Source of the DNA: Lentzea californiensis
GTDB lineage: Bacteria; Actinomycetota; Actinomycetes; Mycobacteriales; Pseudonocardiaceae
DNA length: 64,000 bases
NCBI RefSeq assembly: GCF_024648825.1
Contig: NZ_JANBBE010000016.1
Span: 106,936 to 170,935 of the forward strand
Reading direction: 5' to 3'
Below are positions 51,332 through 60,139 of this stretch, one piece after another (position 1 is the stretch's first letter; every line of letters starts with the position of its first letter). The notes beneath the pieces were generated by a model. The model had not been told where the DNA came from, did no database searches, and worked only from the letters and a program-made list of their open reading frames with translations. The position numbers and the translations under genes were made by a program.

Positions 51332-52724
51332 GCCCGCCCCCGTTCGACGAGGGTCGAACGCGCACGATCCGGTGTGGACGGTGCTCGTTGCCGAAGTGAA
51401 TACTCCACGGCGCGGTTGCGCTGTCCGTCGCCTTCGCTCCGGGGAAGAACTGCATTCCGTTGCCCCCTTTGAGCGGCACGCGCCGGATAGGGCTCGTGCC
51501 GAGGTTCTGGACGCGGATGGTCTCGCCGCCATCCCATTTGAGGGAGAGCACGGGGCGATCGGGGTCACCAGGTGCCAGGTGCGTCGTGCGCGCTCTGATC
51601 ACGAGCTCGACGTCTTGCTGGAGCACGTGGGTCAGTTCGTTCCTGGGGAGCACGACGGAGGCGAACTCGCCGAGCCTGGGAAAGCGCTCCTCGACGGTCA
51701 CCACCAGAGCCGCGGGCCGCTTCATCTCACACCACGGGCACTCCGTCGAGGCGGCGAAGTACGTGTGAGGGCAGGCGTTGCACCGCACCGTGCGTGCGGC
51801 GGCCGTCCGCAGGGCGTCCGCCCACTCGCCGGCGGAAGGACGGGCGCGCGGATCTGTTATCCCGGCTTCAAAGGTGCGAGTGAACAGGTCGCGCAAGCCG
51901 TTTGTGGTGACCTCCGTCGCCGGGAAACCCCACGTGCTCCTGTTGAGGTCGTCCGAGCTGTGGTCGATCCACGGGATGCGGCCGTATTGGGCGTCGGCCT
52001 CGTACTGGACCGGTCCTTCCAGCACGTGATCGCCGTACAAGGGGTGGTTGGTGGTGAGCGTTTCGTAGGCGATGACTGCGAACGAGTGCATGTCCGAGGA
52101 GGCGGTGTTGCCGCTGAGCCGCCGCAGCAGTTCGGGTGCCGCGTAGCCTGGCGTGGCCAGCGGAGTGGCGGCGGTGGTGCTCTCGGTCTGCAGGTTGTCC
52201 GCGTCGATCAGCCACACCTCGGTGAAGGCGGCGTCGCTGGAAATCAGGATGTTGCCGGGCGACACGTCGCCGTAGACGATGCCACGTTCGTGCAGGGTGC
52301 AGAGGACCTCGGCGCACCGCGCGAGCAGCAGTAGCCTTCGAGACAAACCACCGTGTTCGGCGTACCACTGCTCGATGTTCTCTTCGGGAGCGTCGCTGAT
52401 GCTTCTCCAGGCGACCATGTCGTGGAGAAGCTCCATCACGTAACCGAAATGGGGCGTAGCCAGCGGTTCCAGTGGACGGCAGATCGGCACGTCGTCTAGG
52501 GGGAGCCATCTGAGCCTGTCGAGTTTGCCCGCCACGTCCTCGGTGGAGGTGTCCGACGTGTGCTTGAGGATCTTCACCGCGAGCTGGTCGTTGTCGGTCC
52601 GGAACACGACCCCCTCGCCGCCTTCGCCGAGCGGCGCAGCGGTGATGAGCCTGAGGTTGTGCCCGCTGCGCCCGCGGACCTCGGACGGCCACGTCAATGG
52701 TGAGTCAGTGCTGGGTTCTGCCAT
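51321..52724 (-). CDS. Ser/Thr protein kinase with zinc ribbon
   Basis: 467 aa from ATG 52724. Kinase motifs: glycine loop GEGGEG (33-38), Lys51 in AVKILKH, catalytic loop YGDVSPGNIL (D153, N158; YGD for HRD), LIDADN in place of DFG, and TPGYAAPELL. This variant is typical of TerY-associated (TerYP) kinases. A zinc ribbon follows the kinase (CNACPHTYFAASTECPWC), then a C-terminal beta-rich region that may be FHA- or Ig-like. It starts 2 nt after the vWA gene stop. Confidence 0.88.
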   Translation of the reverse strand: MAEPSTDSPLTWPSEVRGRSGHNLRLITAAPLGEGGEGVVFRTDNDQLAVKILKHTSDTSTEDVAGKLDRLRWLPLDDVPICRPLEPLATPHFGYVMELLHDMVAWRSISDAPEENIEQWYAEHGGLSRRLLLLARCAEVLCTLHERGIVYGDVSPGNILISSDAAFTEVWLIDADNLQTESTTAATPLATPGYAAPELLRRLSGNTASSDMHSFAVIAYETLTTNHPLYGDHVLEGPVQYEADAQYGRIPWIDHSSDDLNRSTWGFPATEVTTNGLRDLFTRTFEAGITDPRARPSAGEWADALRTAAARTVRCNACPHTYFAASTECPWCEMKRPAALVVTVEERFPRLGEFASVVLPRNELTHVLQQDVELVIRARTTHLAPGDPDRPVLSLKWDGGETIRVQNLGTSPIRRVPLKGGNGMQFFPGAKATDSATAPWSIHFGNEHRPHRIVRVRPSSNGGGRAR

Positions 52725-52726
52725 GG

Positions 52727-53419
52727 TCAGGCGAGGTCCTCTAGCTGGACGGCCCGCTGCCCCGTTCGTTCCAACAACTGGCCGGTCACCGTCGCGGTGA
52801 CCCAACGGAAGTTCGCGGCGATCTCGTGAGTGTGCTCAGTGGTCATCACAGCTTTTCCTGGGGTGCTGAAGGACTCCAACACGAGCTGGGACTCACTGGT
52901 CTGGTCCACGCCGATGCCGACGGACAACCTGAGCGCCGATCGTCCGTTCTTGCTCTCGAGCAGGGCCGCGAGCGGCTGCTCCCAGTCATCCGTCGGTGAT
53001 CCGTCCGACACGAGAACCAGAGTCGGGGGAAATGCCCGTACCGGCACTTGTTCCGCGTCCTCTAGGAGGCTCGTTGCCAGCTGGAGCGCTTGTCCCAGGG
53101 GAGTGCCTCCGCCTGCCACCATGTCCGTCCAGTTCAACTGGCCGGCCGGTGTCATCGCCTGGTGGAGCACCGCGCCAGCGCCGCCGAAGGTGATCACCGC
53201 GGCGCAGATCTGGCCGCGAGCCGAGTCCTCGGCCGCGAAACTGCGGAACATCATCGCGATGCTGTTGTTGAGCTGTGCGACCTTGTCACCGATCATGCTG
53301 CCGCTGACATCAGCCAGCACGATGACAGGCATTGGTCGTGCTGCCCGCCGAGTACTGCCTGACAAGCGCGGCGAAGACATGCCTCCCATCGGATCGGTCC
53401 CACTCGACGAGTCGCCCAC
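52727..53419 (-). CDS. TerY-like vWA protein
   Basis: 230 aa from GTG 53419 (GGGGGG at 6 nt). One vWA domain with a full MIDAS (DVSGSM, D37/S39/S41), a Thr in GGGTPLGQAL and Asp in LVLVSDGSPTDDW. TerY proteins pair with kinases of the type encoded next, and are thought to be phosphorylated sensors or scaffolds. First gene of the six-gene operon. Confidence 0.87.
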   Translation of the reverse strand: MGDSSSGTDPMGGMSSPRLSGSTRRAARPMPVIVLADVSGSMIGDKVAQLNNSIAMMFRSFAAEDSARGQICAAVITFGGAGAVLHQAMTPAGQLNWTDMVAGGGTPLGQALQLATSLLEDAEQVPVRAFPPTLVLVSDGSPTDDWEQPLAALLESKNGRSALRLSVGIGVDQTSESQLVLESFSTPGKAVMTTEHTHEIAANFRWVTATVTGQLLERTGQRAVQLEDLA

Positions 53420-54581
53420 CTTTGTCCCCCCTCGAATCAGTTGGCTGATGCCTGTCCGGTCAAAGCTGTCCAGAATGAGACTTGCCCGATCGCCTTGTCA
53501 AGATGCACTGCAATTCTGGTGCGTATGTGCGGTGATTGCGGACGCCGTTGGCCTCGCCATGCATCCGAGAGCCCTGGACCGAACTCTATTCACCGCACGA
53601 GTCGCAGTTGGCTTAATGTACCGCGCTCGGCTCGTGGGAACACTGTCTTCGCAGGAGATGGTTTGCCTGGGTGGACAGGCTTGAGGGTGGCCGTCGACAC
53701 GCTCGTCGGAAGCAAGCGGGCCATGCCAGCGCTGGTAATTGACGCGGGTGCGCAGTCTTCGGGGCAGATTCGGTCCGCCAGGTCGACACAGGATTCGGCT
53801 ATCACCGTTGGCCATGCATGGACACCTGCTCATCGTCGACTGCACTCGAATCGAGTGATCGGCGACGGGCTTGAAGGTGTTACCTCGACCTCGGATCGGT
53901 CCTGCCCGGCGAGTAGATCACAGGCGGAGTATTCCCGTACGGGTGGAATTCCTGCGCCGCGAGCCTGAGTCAGACATATCTGCCTTTGGTGCGTCCTGGA
54001 GTAGCGCGACGTTTCGCCCGCGTGGCGTCTGACTTGACCCGGCCCACCAGATGTTCGAGACGGCGGTCTCTACGCCGCTCTTTGCCGGTTTCGTCGTCGA
54101 ACGAGTTCGCTGGCCGGTCGCGGCGTTTGGGGCGCGGCCCCGAACGGCAGGCGGAGAGTTCGCCATCGACCTGGACGACCGGCTCCATCCCTCATGGGCT
54201 GTGGTGGGCGAGCACGTCGAGGACGCCTTGCTGCTCTGGGAAGTCATGCGGAACGAAACACCCTGATCCGCCTTGTCTGCCCGCGTGGACAAAAGCACCC
54301 GGTGAAGACTGGTCGCCGAAGTGATCAGCCTGCTGCTGGAGGCGTCCTACGACGTCCAGTTCTTCGACCGCTCTCGGGGTTCCCCGTTGACTTTTCGTAG
54401 CTCCTGATCTACGCCCCAGTCGAACGCATGATCTGCGGGACCGGACCCGGTGGCATCATGGGACCGCCGACAGGTACACGGTCTGGTCTCGGCTCCAGTG
54501 TGTTCACACCGACATCAGGTCGTCCAGGAACGTGGCTCTTGAGGAAGCAACGATCAGTGAGGCACGTTGTTTGTGGCTCTG
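53420..54581. other. 1.16-kb region without a convincing gene
   Basis: It lies between two minus-strand genes and must hold the promoter of the six-gene operon. Short frames exist on both strands but none has normal composition, a ribosome site or a recognisable domain. Around 54309-54408 a stretch reads VAEVISLLLEASYDVQFFD in one frame, which looks like a broken gene remnant. The region is probably decayed sequence from an earlier insertion or deletion. Confidence 0.5.
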
Positions 54582-55532
54582 TCACTCCGCAACGCTTGAA
54601 CGGAGTGCATCACGGACCTCGCGAGCTGCGTCGGTGCCGCAATGCAGAGCTTCACGCAAGCGTGTCGCGGAGGGTGCGATAGGTAGCTGTCCATCGGCGA
54701 TTAGCCGTCGAGCATGCTTTACCAGTAGGGCAGTACGAACATCGGTAGCCCGCTCGGTCACGGATGGCCCGTCAGGAATGTTTTGCCTGTACCCGGTAGG
54801 AGTAGGTCCTACGGTGAGGATGCCGTGGTCGAGGCAGGCGAACGCGGTCCAGATGATCGGCATGACGGTGACGGCGCCGATGGCGACCAAAGGGCCGATG
54901 GCATGAGCCAGAAGCTGCGTCGGCTCGAAGCGGTCGGCCTGCCACGGGGTATACGGCCAGATGTTGAGAGTCAGCGCCACCGCCAGGGCGCCGATCTCCA
55001 CCGCGGCCAGGTGTCGATGCCTCAGCGTCTGGCCGCGTGCTGCGAGGTATGCCTTGGCCGCCACCACGACCAGGAGTACGGCCGAGATGACCGGCTCGAC
55101 TGCCCATGCTCCCCACCATGCCGCGTCCCGCTCGGTCATGCTTCGGGTGAGCGTGTGGTGCACGCCGGTCGTGGACCAGCCCAGCGCGCCAACAAGTGCG
55201 GTCAGCGCAACGGTGGTCAACGAGCGGCGCACTCGTGCTGCCTGCCAGGCTCGCGCGGCTGGGTTTTGGGCGAGGGCGTGCAGCCGGGCAGCCTCTGCAG
55301 CGTGCTTTCGTGTACGCCGAACGCGGTCGGTGTCGACCAATAGCGGTGCATTGTCAGCCTGAAGCGCCAGCAATGCGTGGGCTTCGTCGACTTCGGCACG
55401 CAGCTCGCGGACTCGCTTGGTGACTGCGACCTCGGCGATCGAGGCATGACCAGCTACGTACTTTTCTACCTGCGCCACTGCGCGCTCCACCTCGTCGTCG
55501 CTTGGGTCGGGCATCGGAATGGCGGTGTTCAT
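54582..55532 (-). CDS. Four-TM membrane protein, Spd-like (plasmid-transfer type)
   Basis: 316 aa from ATG 55532 (ATGA overlap with the HTH gene). A helical, charged cytosolic N terminus (~1-110) precedes four membrane helices (~115-140, 155-185, 190-210, 225-255) and a basic C-terminal region with HTH-like character (ARRLIADGQLPIAPSATRLREALHCGT, in pieces). Similar membrane proteins beside replication/HTH genes occur in actinomycete integrative elements, where Spd proteins aid intramycelial spread. Confidence 0.65.
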   Translation of the reverse strand: MNTAIPMPDPSDDEVERAVAQVEKYVAGHASIAEVAVTKRVRELRAEVDEAHALLALQADNAPLLVDTDRVRRTRKHAAEAARLHALAQNPAARAWQAARVRRSLTTVALTALVGALGWSTTGVHHTLTRSMTERDAAWWGAWAVEPVISAVLLVVVAAKAYLAARGQTLRHRHLAAVEIGALAVALTLNIWPYTPWQADRFEPTQLLAHAIGPLVAIGAVTVMPIIWTAFACLDHGILTVGPTPTGYRQNIPDGPSVTERATDVRTALLVKHARRLIADGQLPIAPSATRLREALHCGTDAAREVRDALRSSVAE

Positions 55533-56155
55533 CGGGTGGCTCCGAACCGCCGTGGAGCGCAGCGAGGGCAAGGAGTCGAGTTCCTGTGGTCTATGTCGGT
55601 CCAGATCACGCGGGCGGAGATGGGGTCGCCGGGACGGGCGTCGCATTGTCCGCATTCCGGCTGTGTCGTTGAGCGCCCAGCGGGCGTGCTTGACACCGGA
55701 TGGTTTCTTGGACGGTTAAAGGATGTTTCGGGCGTCGTGGTGACGCCCCAACTGGTTGATGCTGACGCCCCCAAGTGCCTCTGCTGACGCCCCGTGCTGG
55801 TCGATGGGGCGTCATCCTGGCGCCCGTCCTCGGTACCTGTGGACTGCCGGGCGGACAGGACGAGGTTGTAAACCTGTGGCCGCGAGTTGGCTTCCTCGAT
55901 GCGGGCGTCCCGTACGCGGGTGTTGCCTTTGCGGACCAAACCCAGCTCTTCCAACGACCGCAGCGAGCGCTGGACGGTTCGTCGGGACAAGCGGGTGTAG
56001 CGCATCATCCGCTCGACCGAGGGGAACGCGTCACGGCCATCGGGGCCGGCGTGGTTGGCGAGCGCGATCAGAGTGATCGCCAACATCGACCCGTCCTTGC
56101 GGTCGGCGGGGATGGGAGCGTGGTTGAGTGCCCAGTTGATTGCTTCGATGCTCAC
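55529..56155 (-). CDS. Helix-turn-helix protein, replication-initiator-like
   Basis: 208 aa. The N-terminal ~95 residues are a winged HTH of the kind found in plasmid replication/regulatory proteins: INWALNHAPIPADRKDGSMLAITLIALANHA, in pieces, then FPSVERMMRYTRLSRRTVQRSLRSLEELGLV. The C-terminal half is low complexity with a CGQCD...CPRC pair. It overlaps both neighbours by 4 nt. It may bind the element's origin or regulate the membrane-protein gene. Confidence 0.72.
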   Translation of the reverse strand: MSIEAINWALNHAPIPADRKDGSMLAITLIALANHAGPDGRDAFPSVERMMRYTRLSRRTVQRSLRSLEELGLVRKGNTRVRDARIEEANSRPQVYNLVLSARQSTGTEDGRQDDAPSTSTGRQQRHLGASASTSWGVTTTPETSFNRPRNHPVSSTPAGRSTTQPECGQCDARPGDPISARVIWTDIDHRNSTPCPRCAPRRFGATR

Positions 56156-56457
56156 CTGTCACCGTCCGCGGCGCGAGCGCGGTAGAAGAGGCTGGCGACC
56201 GTGCCGATCACGGACGTATCCCAGCCCGCCAGCCACTCGACGATCCGGCGGTCGTGGGCGCCTAGCTCGATGCCGTCCAGTGCCTCAAGAAGCGCGGTGA
56301 CTTGGTCAGCGCGGTTGCGGGCGCGCCATTCATCGTTGGTCTCGCCAAAACGGTGATCGTCAGGCTCGTGGCTTTCCACGTTGAACGGCGGACGGATGCG
56401 TCGTGGCTCGCGGTGAAGCGGCGCCAGGACAACGGTTGGACGGACGGTGTTGCTCAT
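56152..56457 (-). CDS. Small hypothetical protein, first gene of right-end operon
   Basis: 101 aa, acidic in the middle (NVESHEPDDHRFGETNDEWRARNRADQVTALLEALDGIE, in pieces) with a helical end. No family recognised. ATGA overlap with the HTH gene makes a three-gene operon that starts ~150 bp inside attR. Confidence 0.65.
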   Translation of the reverse strand: MSNTVRPTVVLAPLHREPRRIRPPFNVESHEPDDHRFGETNDEWRARNRADQVTALLEALDGIELGAHDRRIVEWLAGWDTSVIGTVASLFYRARAADGDR

Positions 56458-56607
56458 GGAAGAAGGCCTCAGATGGTCGGGCCCCGTCTCACACGCGTCT
56501 CACGGACCGGTGGGACTAGGCGGGACTGGAGGCCCTGTCCTGGACTTTCATCAGACTCGACCAGCCGAAATGGACTGTCCGGATGGCTGCGGACACCCGT
56601 TGTCCCG

Positions 56608-56656
56608 CTGGGGGTCAAGGGGTCGCAGGTTCAAATCCTGTCGTCCCGACGGTCGA
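56608..56656. repeat. attR core: 49-bp direct repeat with 21587-21635
   Basis: Exact copy of the 3' part of tRNA-Pro plus 7 nt. Upstream bases do not continue the tRNA, so no second functional tRNA is present. It marks the right end of the ~35-kb element. Confidence 0.9.
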
Positions 56657-56659
56657 CGG

Positions 56660-56701
56660 AAGCCCGTCTGATCATGGCGAAATGCCTGATCAGACGGGCT
56701 T
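56660..56701 (+). terminator. Rho-independent terminator after attR
   Basis: 15-bp perfect stem (56660-56674 with 56687-56701), 12-nt loop, then TTTGTGTTTT. Its place 4 nt after the att repeat suggests it was the original tRNA-Pro terminator, displaced by the insertion. The new attL side has its own hairpin. Confidence 0.82.
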
Positions 56702-56892
56702 TTGTGTTTTCTATCTCGATCTTGCTCTGATCGAGTGTGAGGTGTCGCCGTGGACCAGATGTGGACCAGACGCTTCGCCGCTCGTCTGCCTTCGACACGC
56801 GACCGGGTGCCGGCGGGTGTCCATCCAGATGTGACGTCACGCTCCGCTACCTTCGTACGCGTGGCTTGGCTCCAAGAGAGGATCCTCTGAGC

Positions 56893-57990
56893 ATGATCGT
56901 GATTGATGCGAACGAACTTCGGCGGATACCGAGGGCGGGACACCGTTTGTGGCGCTTGCTTTGTGAGCTGGCTCGCGACAGTGGGCATTCAATCGCGACA
57001 GCGGACATCACTTTTGAAGAGTTCAAGGCCGGATATGGCGAGCTCGCAAGAGAAGCCTGGGTGAAATATCGCGATGCAAAGGCTGCGTTTCGCGAGTTCA
57101 AAGATGGTGAAGCTAGTCGCCTTGGGTACGGGCGCGATATTGAGGTTGAACGTGTTATCGCTACCGGCCTGGCCGCATTTCAGGAAAACCTCACAATTTT
57201 GCCTACAACTTCTGATTCGCATATGGAGGCTCTTCGTCGAGAAGTCTGGCGTAAGCGTCCAGCTTCAACATCTTGGACTAAGCCTGGATCGGGAGCGCGC
57301 GATGTTGTGTTGTGGCTCGCTGCTCTACAGGCGTGTCAAGAGTTGAACGAACGTGTCTACTTTGTGTCTAATGACGTGGCCGCGTTTGGTAAGACTGCTC
57401 TTTACGTAGAACTTCGAGACGAGCTGAAAGAGTCGCTCGGCGATCGTGCTGATGAGTTCATCTACTGCAGGAACATCGCGGATCTTCTCCCGTTGCTTGC
57501 TGATCAGGATGATGACGAAGATGACGCTCTGCTGTTCGATATGATTGCAGATGATGAAGGCTTTAGAGTGGCGGTAGATGCAGTATGCAGTCCGTACGTT
57601 GGCGGAATGTCCCGTCGAATTGCAGATGCCTTCCTGGAGGGTAAGAGATCGCCCGTTAGGATGCAGACAACTCAAACTCTGGGGCCTGTTTCGCTATTCG
57701 GTAAATCAACCTATCGTTTGGGTGATCGAGTGTGGCTAGTGGCAACAATGCGATGGTGTGTCACTGTCAAAATCGAAGAGTTAGGAATTGTCAGAAGTAG
57801 ACAGGATTTTGACAGCGACTATTCTGGATCACTAATTGAGGAGGTTGCTTCCGATGTAGACATACCCGCCGAGTCGCAAGAATTTGATATTTCTTTTATT
57901 GGTGGCATGGGTCGTAGCCTTGAAAGCGGACCTACTTTGACGTCGATTGATATCCTGTCGGCGCGTTTGGTTGAAGGTCGTCGCATGTGA
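56893..57990 (+). CDS. PIN-domain protein (DUF4935-like), AT-richer
   Basis: 365 aa from ATG 56893. The N-terminal PIN fold has VIDANELRR, a Glu in DITFEEFKAGY, and acidic residues in GARDVVLWLAA and VYFVSNDVAAF. The four acidic positions fit an Mg-dependent ribonuclease. C-terminal ~190 residues are unassigned. Codon use is clearly richer in A/T than the chromosomal genes, especially after 57000, pointing to recent transfer. A membrane-protein gene follows 107 bp on. Confidence 0.75.
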   Translation: MIVIDANELRRIPRAGHRLWRLLCELARDSGHSIATADITFEEFKAGYGELAREAWVKYRDAKAAFREFKDGEASRLGYGRDIEVERVIATGLAAFQENLTILPTTSDSHMEALRREVWRKRPASTSWTKPGSGARDVVLWLAALQACQELNERVYFVSNDVAAFGKTALYVELRDELKESLGDRADEFIYCRNIADLLPLLADQDDDEDDALLFDMIADDEGFRVAVDAVCSPYVGGMSRRIADAFLEGKRSPVRMQTTQTLGPVSLFGKSTYRLGDRVWLVATMRWCVTVKIEELGIVRSRQDFDSDYSGSLIEEVASDVDIPAESQEFDISFIGGMGRSLESGPTLTSIDILSARLVEGRRM

Positions 57991-58097
57991 TAGAGGACAT
58001 GACGCCGTTCCTCTGCATATTGGATGGATCGCGAACTAGCCGCGGGTAAACGGAACGCTACGTCGCTAATTTTTTCGCGAGTCGCTAGTGTAATCGT

Positions 58098-58676
58098 ATG
58101 AAGCTGGCGTCAGGGTGGGGAGTGTGCGGAATGGAAGAAGGCGAGCGAGTTTCCGGCGAGGATGTCAAAATTTACGTGGACATCCTGCTGGCGGAATACA
58201 AGGCGCTGCGGGACGAGATCATCAAGAAGATGGATCATCGAACGACACTTCGAGTCTCTGCAACGACGTTAAGTCTCGCGGCCGTCGGCGTAGGGGTTGA
58301 ACGGCGAAGTAGCGCGATACTGTTGCTAGTGCCAGTGATCGTAGCACTTCTTGCTAATATGGCTAATTTCCAGACCGTTCAAATCGGTAGACTTTCCAGG
58401 TATATAGAGGAGATCGAGGGTAAGTTAGTCGGTCTCCATCCAGGTGTTATCGGATGGCATACTAGATCCACCGACCGCAAATTGCGGTTTCGGCAAATTT
58501 TTGTCGTCTACCACTTGCCTAATTTGACAATTGTCCTCGCCCCCGCGTTTCTTGCTATGACCCTTGGGTGGATCTACTCGGATTCGTTAAAGATTTCCGT
58601 TATCCTGACCTGCTTCGATACGGTTGTCCTTGGCCTGTTCCTCTGGAACTTCGTAAAAAACAGACATAACCTCTAA
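58098..58676 (+). CDS. Small membrane protein, SLATT/S-4TM-like character
   Basis: 192 aa from ATG 58098; ATG 58131 would remove 11 residues. Hydrophobic segments at ~60-80, 85-103, 140-163 and 165-185 suggest three or four membrane helices around a cytosolic loop. Low-GC, like the PIN gene. Architecture resembles small membrane effectors of nucleotide-signalling or abortive systems, but no family is identified. It may form a pair with the PIN gene. Confidence 0.62.
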   Translation: MKLASGWGVCGMEEGERVSGEDVKIYVDILLAEYKALRDEIIKKMDHRTTLRVSATTLSLAAVGVGVERRSSAILLLVPVIVALLANMANFQTVQIGRLSRYIEEIEGKLVGLHPGVIGWHTRSTDRKLRFRQIFVVYHLPNLTIVLAPAFLAMTLGWIYSDSLKISVILTCFDTVVLGLFLWNFVKNRHNL

Positions 58677-58732
58677 ATTTCTACCTGTTGCAGCTCACAT
58701 GTCGTCCGGCCAGGAGACGCCGCAGCGGTAGC

Positions 58733-58761
58733 GTTGATACTGCCCCCGGATCGCTATCAAC
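58733..58761. terminator. Weak hairpin between convergent genes
   Basis: GTTGATA/TATCAAC pairs perfectly over 7 bp with a 15-nt loop, between the small membrane-protein gene (plus) and the second integrase (minus). No T-run. Tentative. Confidence 0.3.
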
Positions 58762-58766
58762 CTGAT

Positions 58767-59981
58767 CTACACGACGCGTAGTTGCGGGCCATGTGTTGAC
58801 TGACGCAGGTGCGCGGACAGCAACGCGCCTGCGTCAGTGATTGCGTGTCGGTGCGGGTGCAGATACCGCTGTGTGGTCGTGATCGAGCCATGCCCGGCGA
58901 TCTTCTGAAGGTGATGGACCGGTACGCCAGCGTCGGCCATCCAAGTCAGGCCGGTGTGCCTCAAGCTGTGCCGCTTCAGGTGGTCGAACCCGAGCTTGGT
59001 CACGACCTCGTCCCAGTGCGTCGCATCGCGCAGCACCGCCGTACTGACTCGCCCACCACGCGGACCGACGAACAGCCGCGCGTCCTTCGTGCCGTCCGTC
59101 TCCGCGATACGGCGCTCCACCATCTCGCGAATCTCGTCGATCAACGGCACGATCCTGGCGCGTTTGCCCTTAGTGCCCTTGTCGACCAGGCCGCCCGGTG
59201 CGGTCGTCGTTTGACGCCTGACCGTCCAGGTCCAGTCGTTCCGGTTGATGTCCCGCACGCGGCAGCCTGAGACCTCGCCGATGCGTGCGGCAGTGCACGC
59301 GGCGAACAACACGACGTCGCGCCAGCCGTCGTACGCGCCGGCCGAACGAGCGGCCAGCGCGTCGGCGAGGCGTAGAAGGGTGGGCCAGTCTGGCAGCGCG
59401 AGCGAGCGCGGGTCGTCCAGTTCGTCCTCTACACGGGCGTACTGCTTCTGCCAGCCTTTGATCCGTGCTGGGTTGCGATCGATGATGCCGTCGCGAAGAG
59501 CCTGTTCCATGATCCGAACGAGCATGGCCAGCGTGTTCTTGACGACGGACTTGCTGCACTCCTCCGCGATCCAACCCGACTCCGGGTCCATAACCGCTCT
59601 GTCCACCGCGCCCGCCGTGATCATCCGAACCGGGAGATGCCCCAACGCTGGCAGGATGCGCAGCTTCCAGCCGGACACATACGGCGGCAGCGTCTTGTCC
59701 TCGAGGCCTCTCAACGCGAACTTCAGGACGTCCGGCGTGCCGTACTCCGCCAGCGTCATCATCGCGGCGTTCGGGTCGACGCCACCGGCGGCGGCGCGCT
59801 CCATGCCCTTAATCCACGCCACGGCTTCATCCTCGGTCTCACACGAGTGGGAACGCGACGAACGTTTGCCAGTCACCGGGTCGGTCCACCGCACGCGAGC
59901 GCGGTACGGCGTCGGGCGGTCGGGCAAGTGCTCGATGTCGACCGACAGCTTGACGCCGATCGGTGGTCGCTTGGCGGCCAT
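58767..59981 (-). CDS. int: Second tyrosine site-specific integrase
   Basis: 404 aa, distinct from the 21747 integrase. Catalytic residues: Arg in ARIGEVSGCRVRD, HSLRHTGLTWMADAG with the normal H-x-x-R, and GHGSITTTQRYLHP with nucleophilic Tyr. N-terminal region (PYRARVRWTDPVTGKRSSRS) is the AP2-like arm-binding fold. Its attachment site is not visible. It marks a second integrated element. Confidence 0.92.
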   Translation of the reverse strand: MAAKRPPIGVKLSVDIEHLPDRPTPYRARVRWTDPVTGKRSSRSHSCETEDEAVAWIKGMERAAAGGVDPNAAMMTLAEYGTPDVLKFALRGLEDKTLPPYVSGWKLRILPALGHLPVRMITAGAVDRAVMDPESGWIAEECSKSVVKNTLAMLVRIMEQALRDGIIDRNPARIKGWQKQYARVEDELDDPRSLALPDWPTLLRLADALAARSAGAYDGWRDVVLFAACTAARIGEVSGCRVRDINRNDWTWTVRRQTTTAPGGLVDKGTKGKRARIVPLIDEIREMVERRIAETDGTKDARLFVGPRGGRVSTAVLRDATHWDEVVTKLGFDHLKRHSLRHTGLTWMADAGVPVHHLQKIAGHGSITTTQRYLHPHRHAITDAGALLSAHLRQSTHGPQLRVV

Positions 59982-60008
59982 GGATATTGGTCCCTTCGCT
60001 GATGTGGC

Positions 60009-60139
60009 GGAACTTTGGGAACTTAGGAACTTTGGGTCCTGACCTGGGCTTTTGTGTGAACCTAAGTTCCGGGGTGCGGAACTTAGGTTTTCGCGTTTGC
60101 GCAGGTCGCAGGCCGAAGTTCCTAAGTTCCCAAAGTTCC
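60009..60139. repeat. Nested inverted repeats: eight GGAACTT heptamers
   Basis: A perfect 24-bp inverted repeat (60009-60032 and 60116-60139) encloses a perfect 12-bp one (60059-60070 and 60078-60089). Together they hold eight copies of GGAACTT: three direct, two inverted to each other, three reversed. Between int2 and the DUF3987-like gene, overlapping the latter's 3' end. Looks like an iteron/operator array or origin; it could also be a strong transcription barrier. Confidence 0.7.

Noticed and set aside
41197..53419. CRISPR type III effector locus suggested by the CARF-like domain
   Set aside because: No repeat-spacer array and no cas genes anywhere in the window.
54051..54266. 71-codon plus-strand frame in the gap upstream of the six-gene operon
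   Set aside because: No ribosome site, odd composition and no family; could be decayed sequence but not a supportable gene.
56551..56988. Minus-strand frame of 145 codons across attR containing RQDLNLRPLDPQ
   Set aside because: That peptide is the antisense translation of tRNA/att sequence, a known annotation artefact; the same occurs at the left tRNA.
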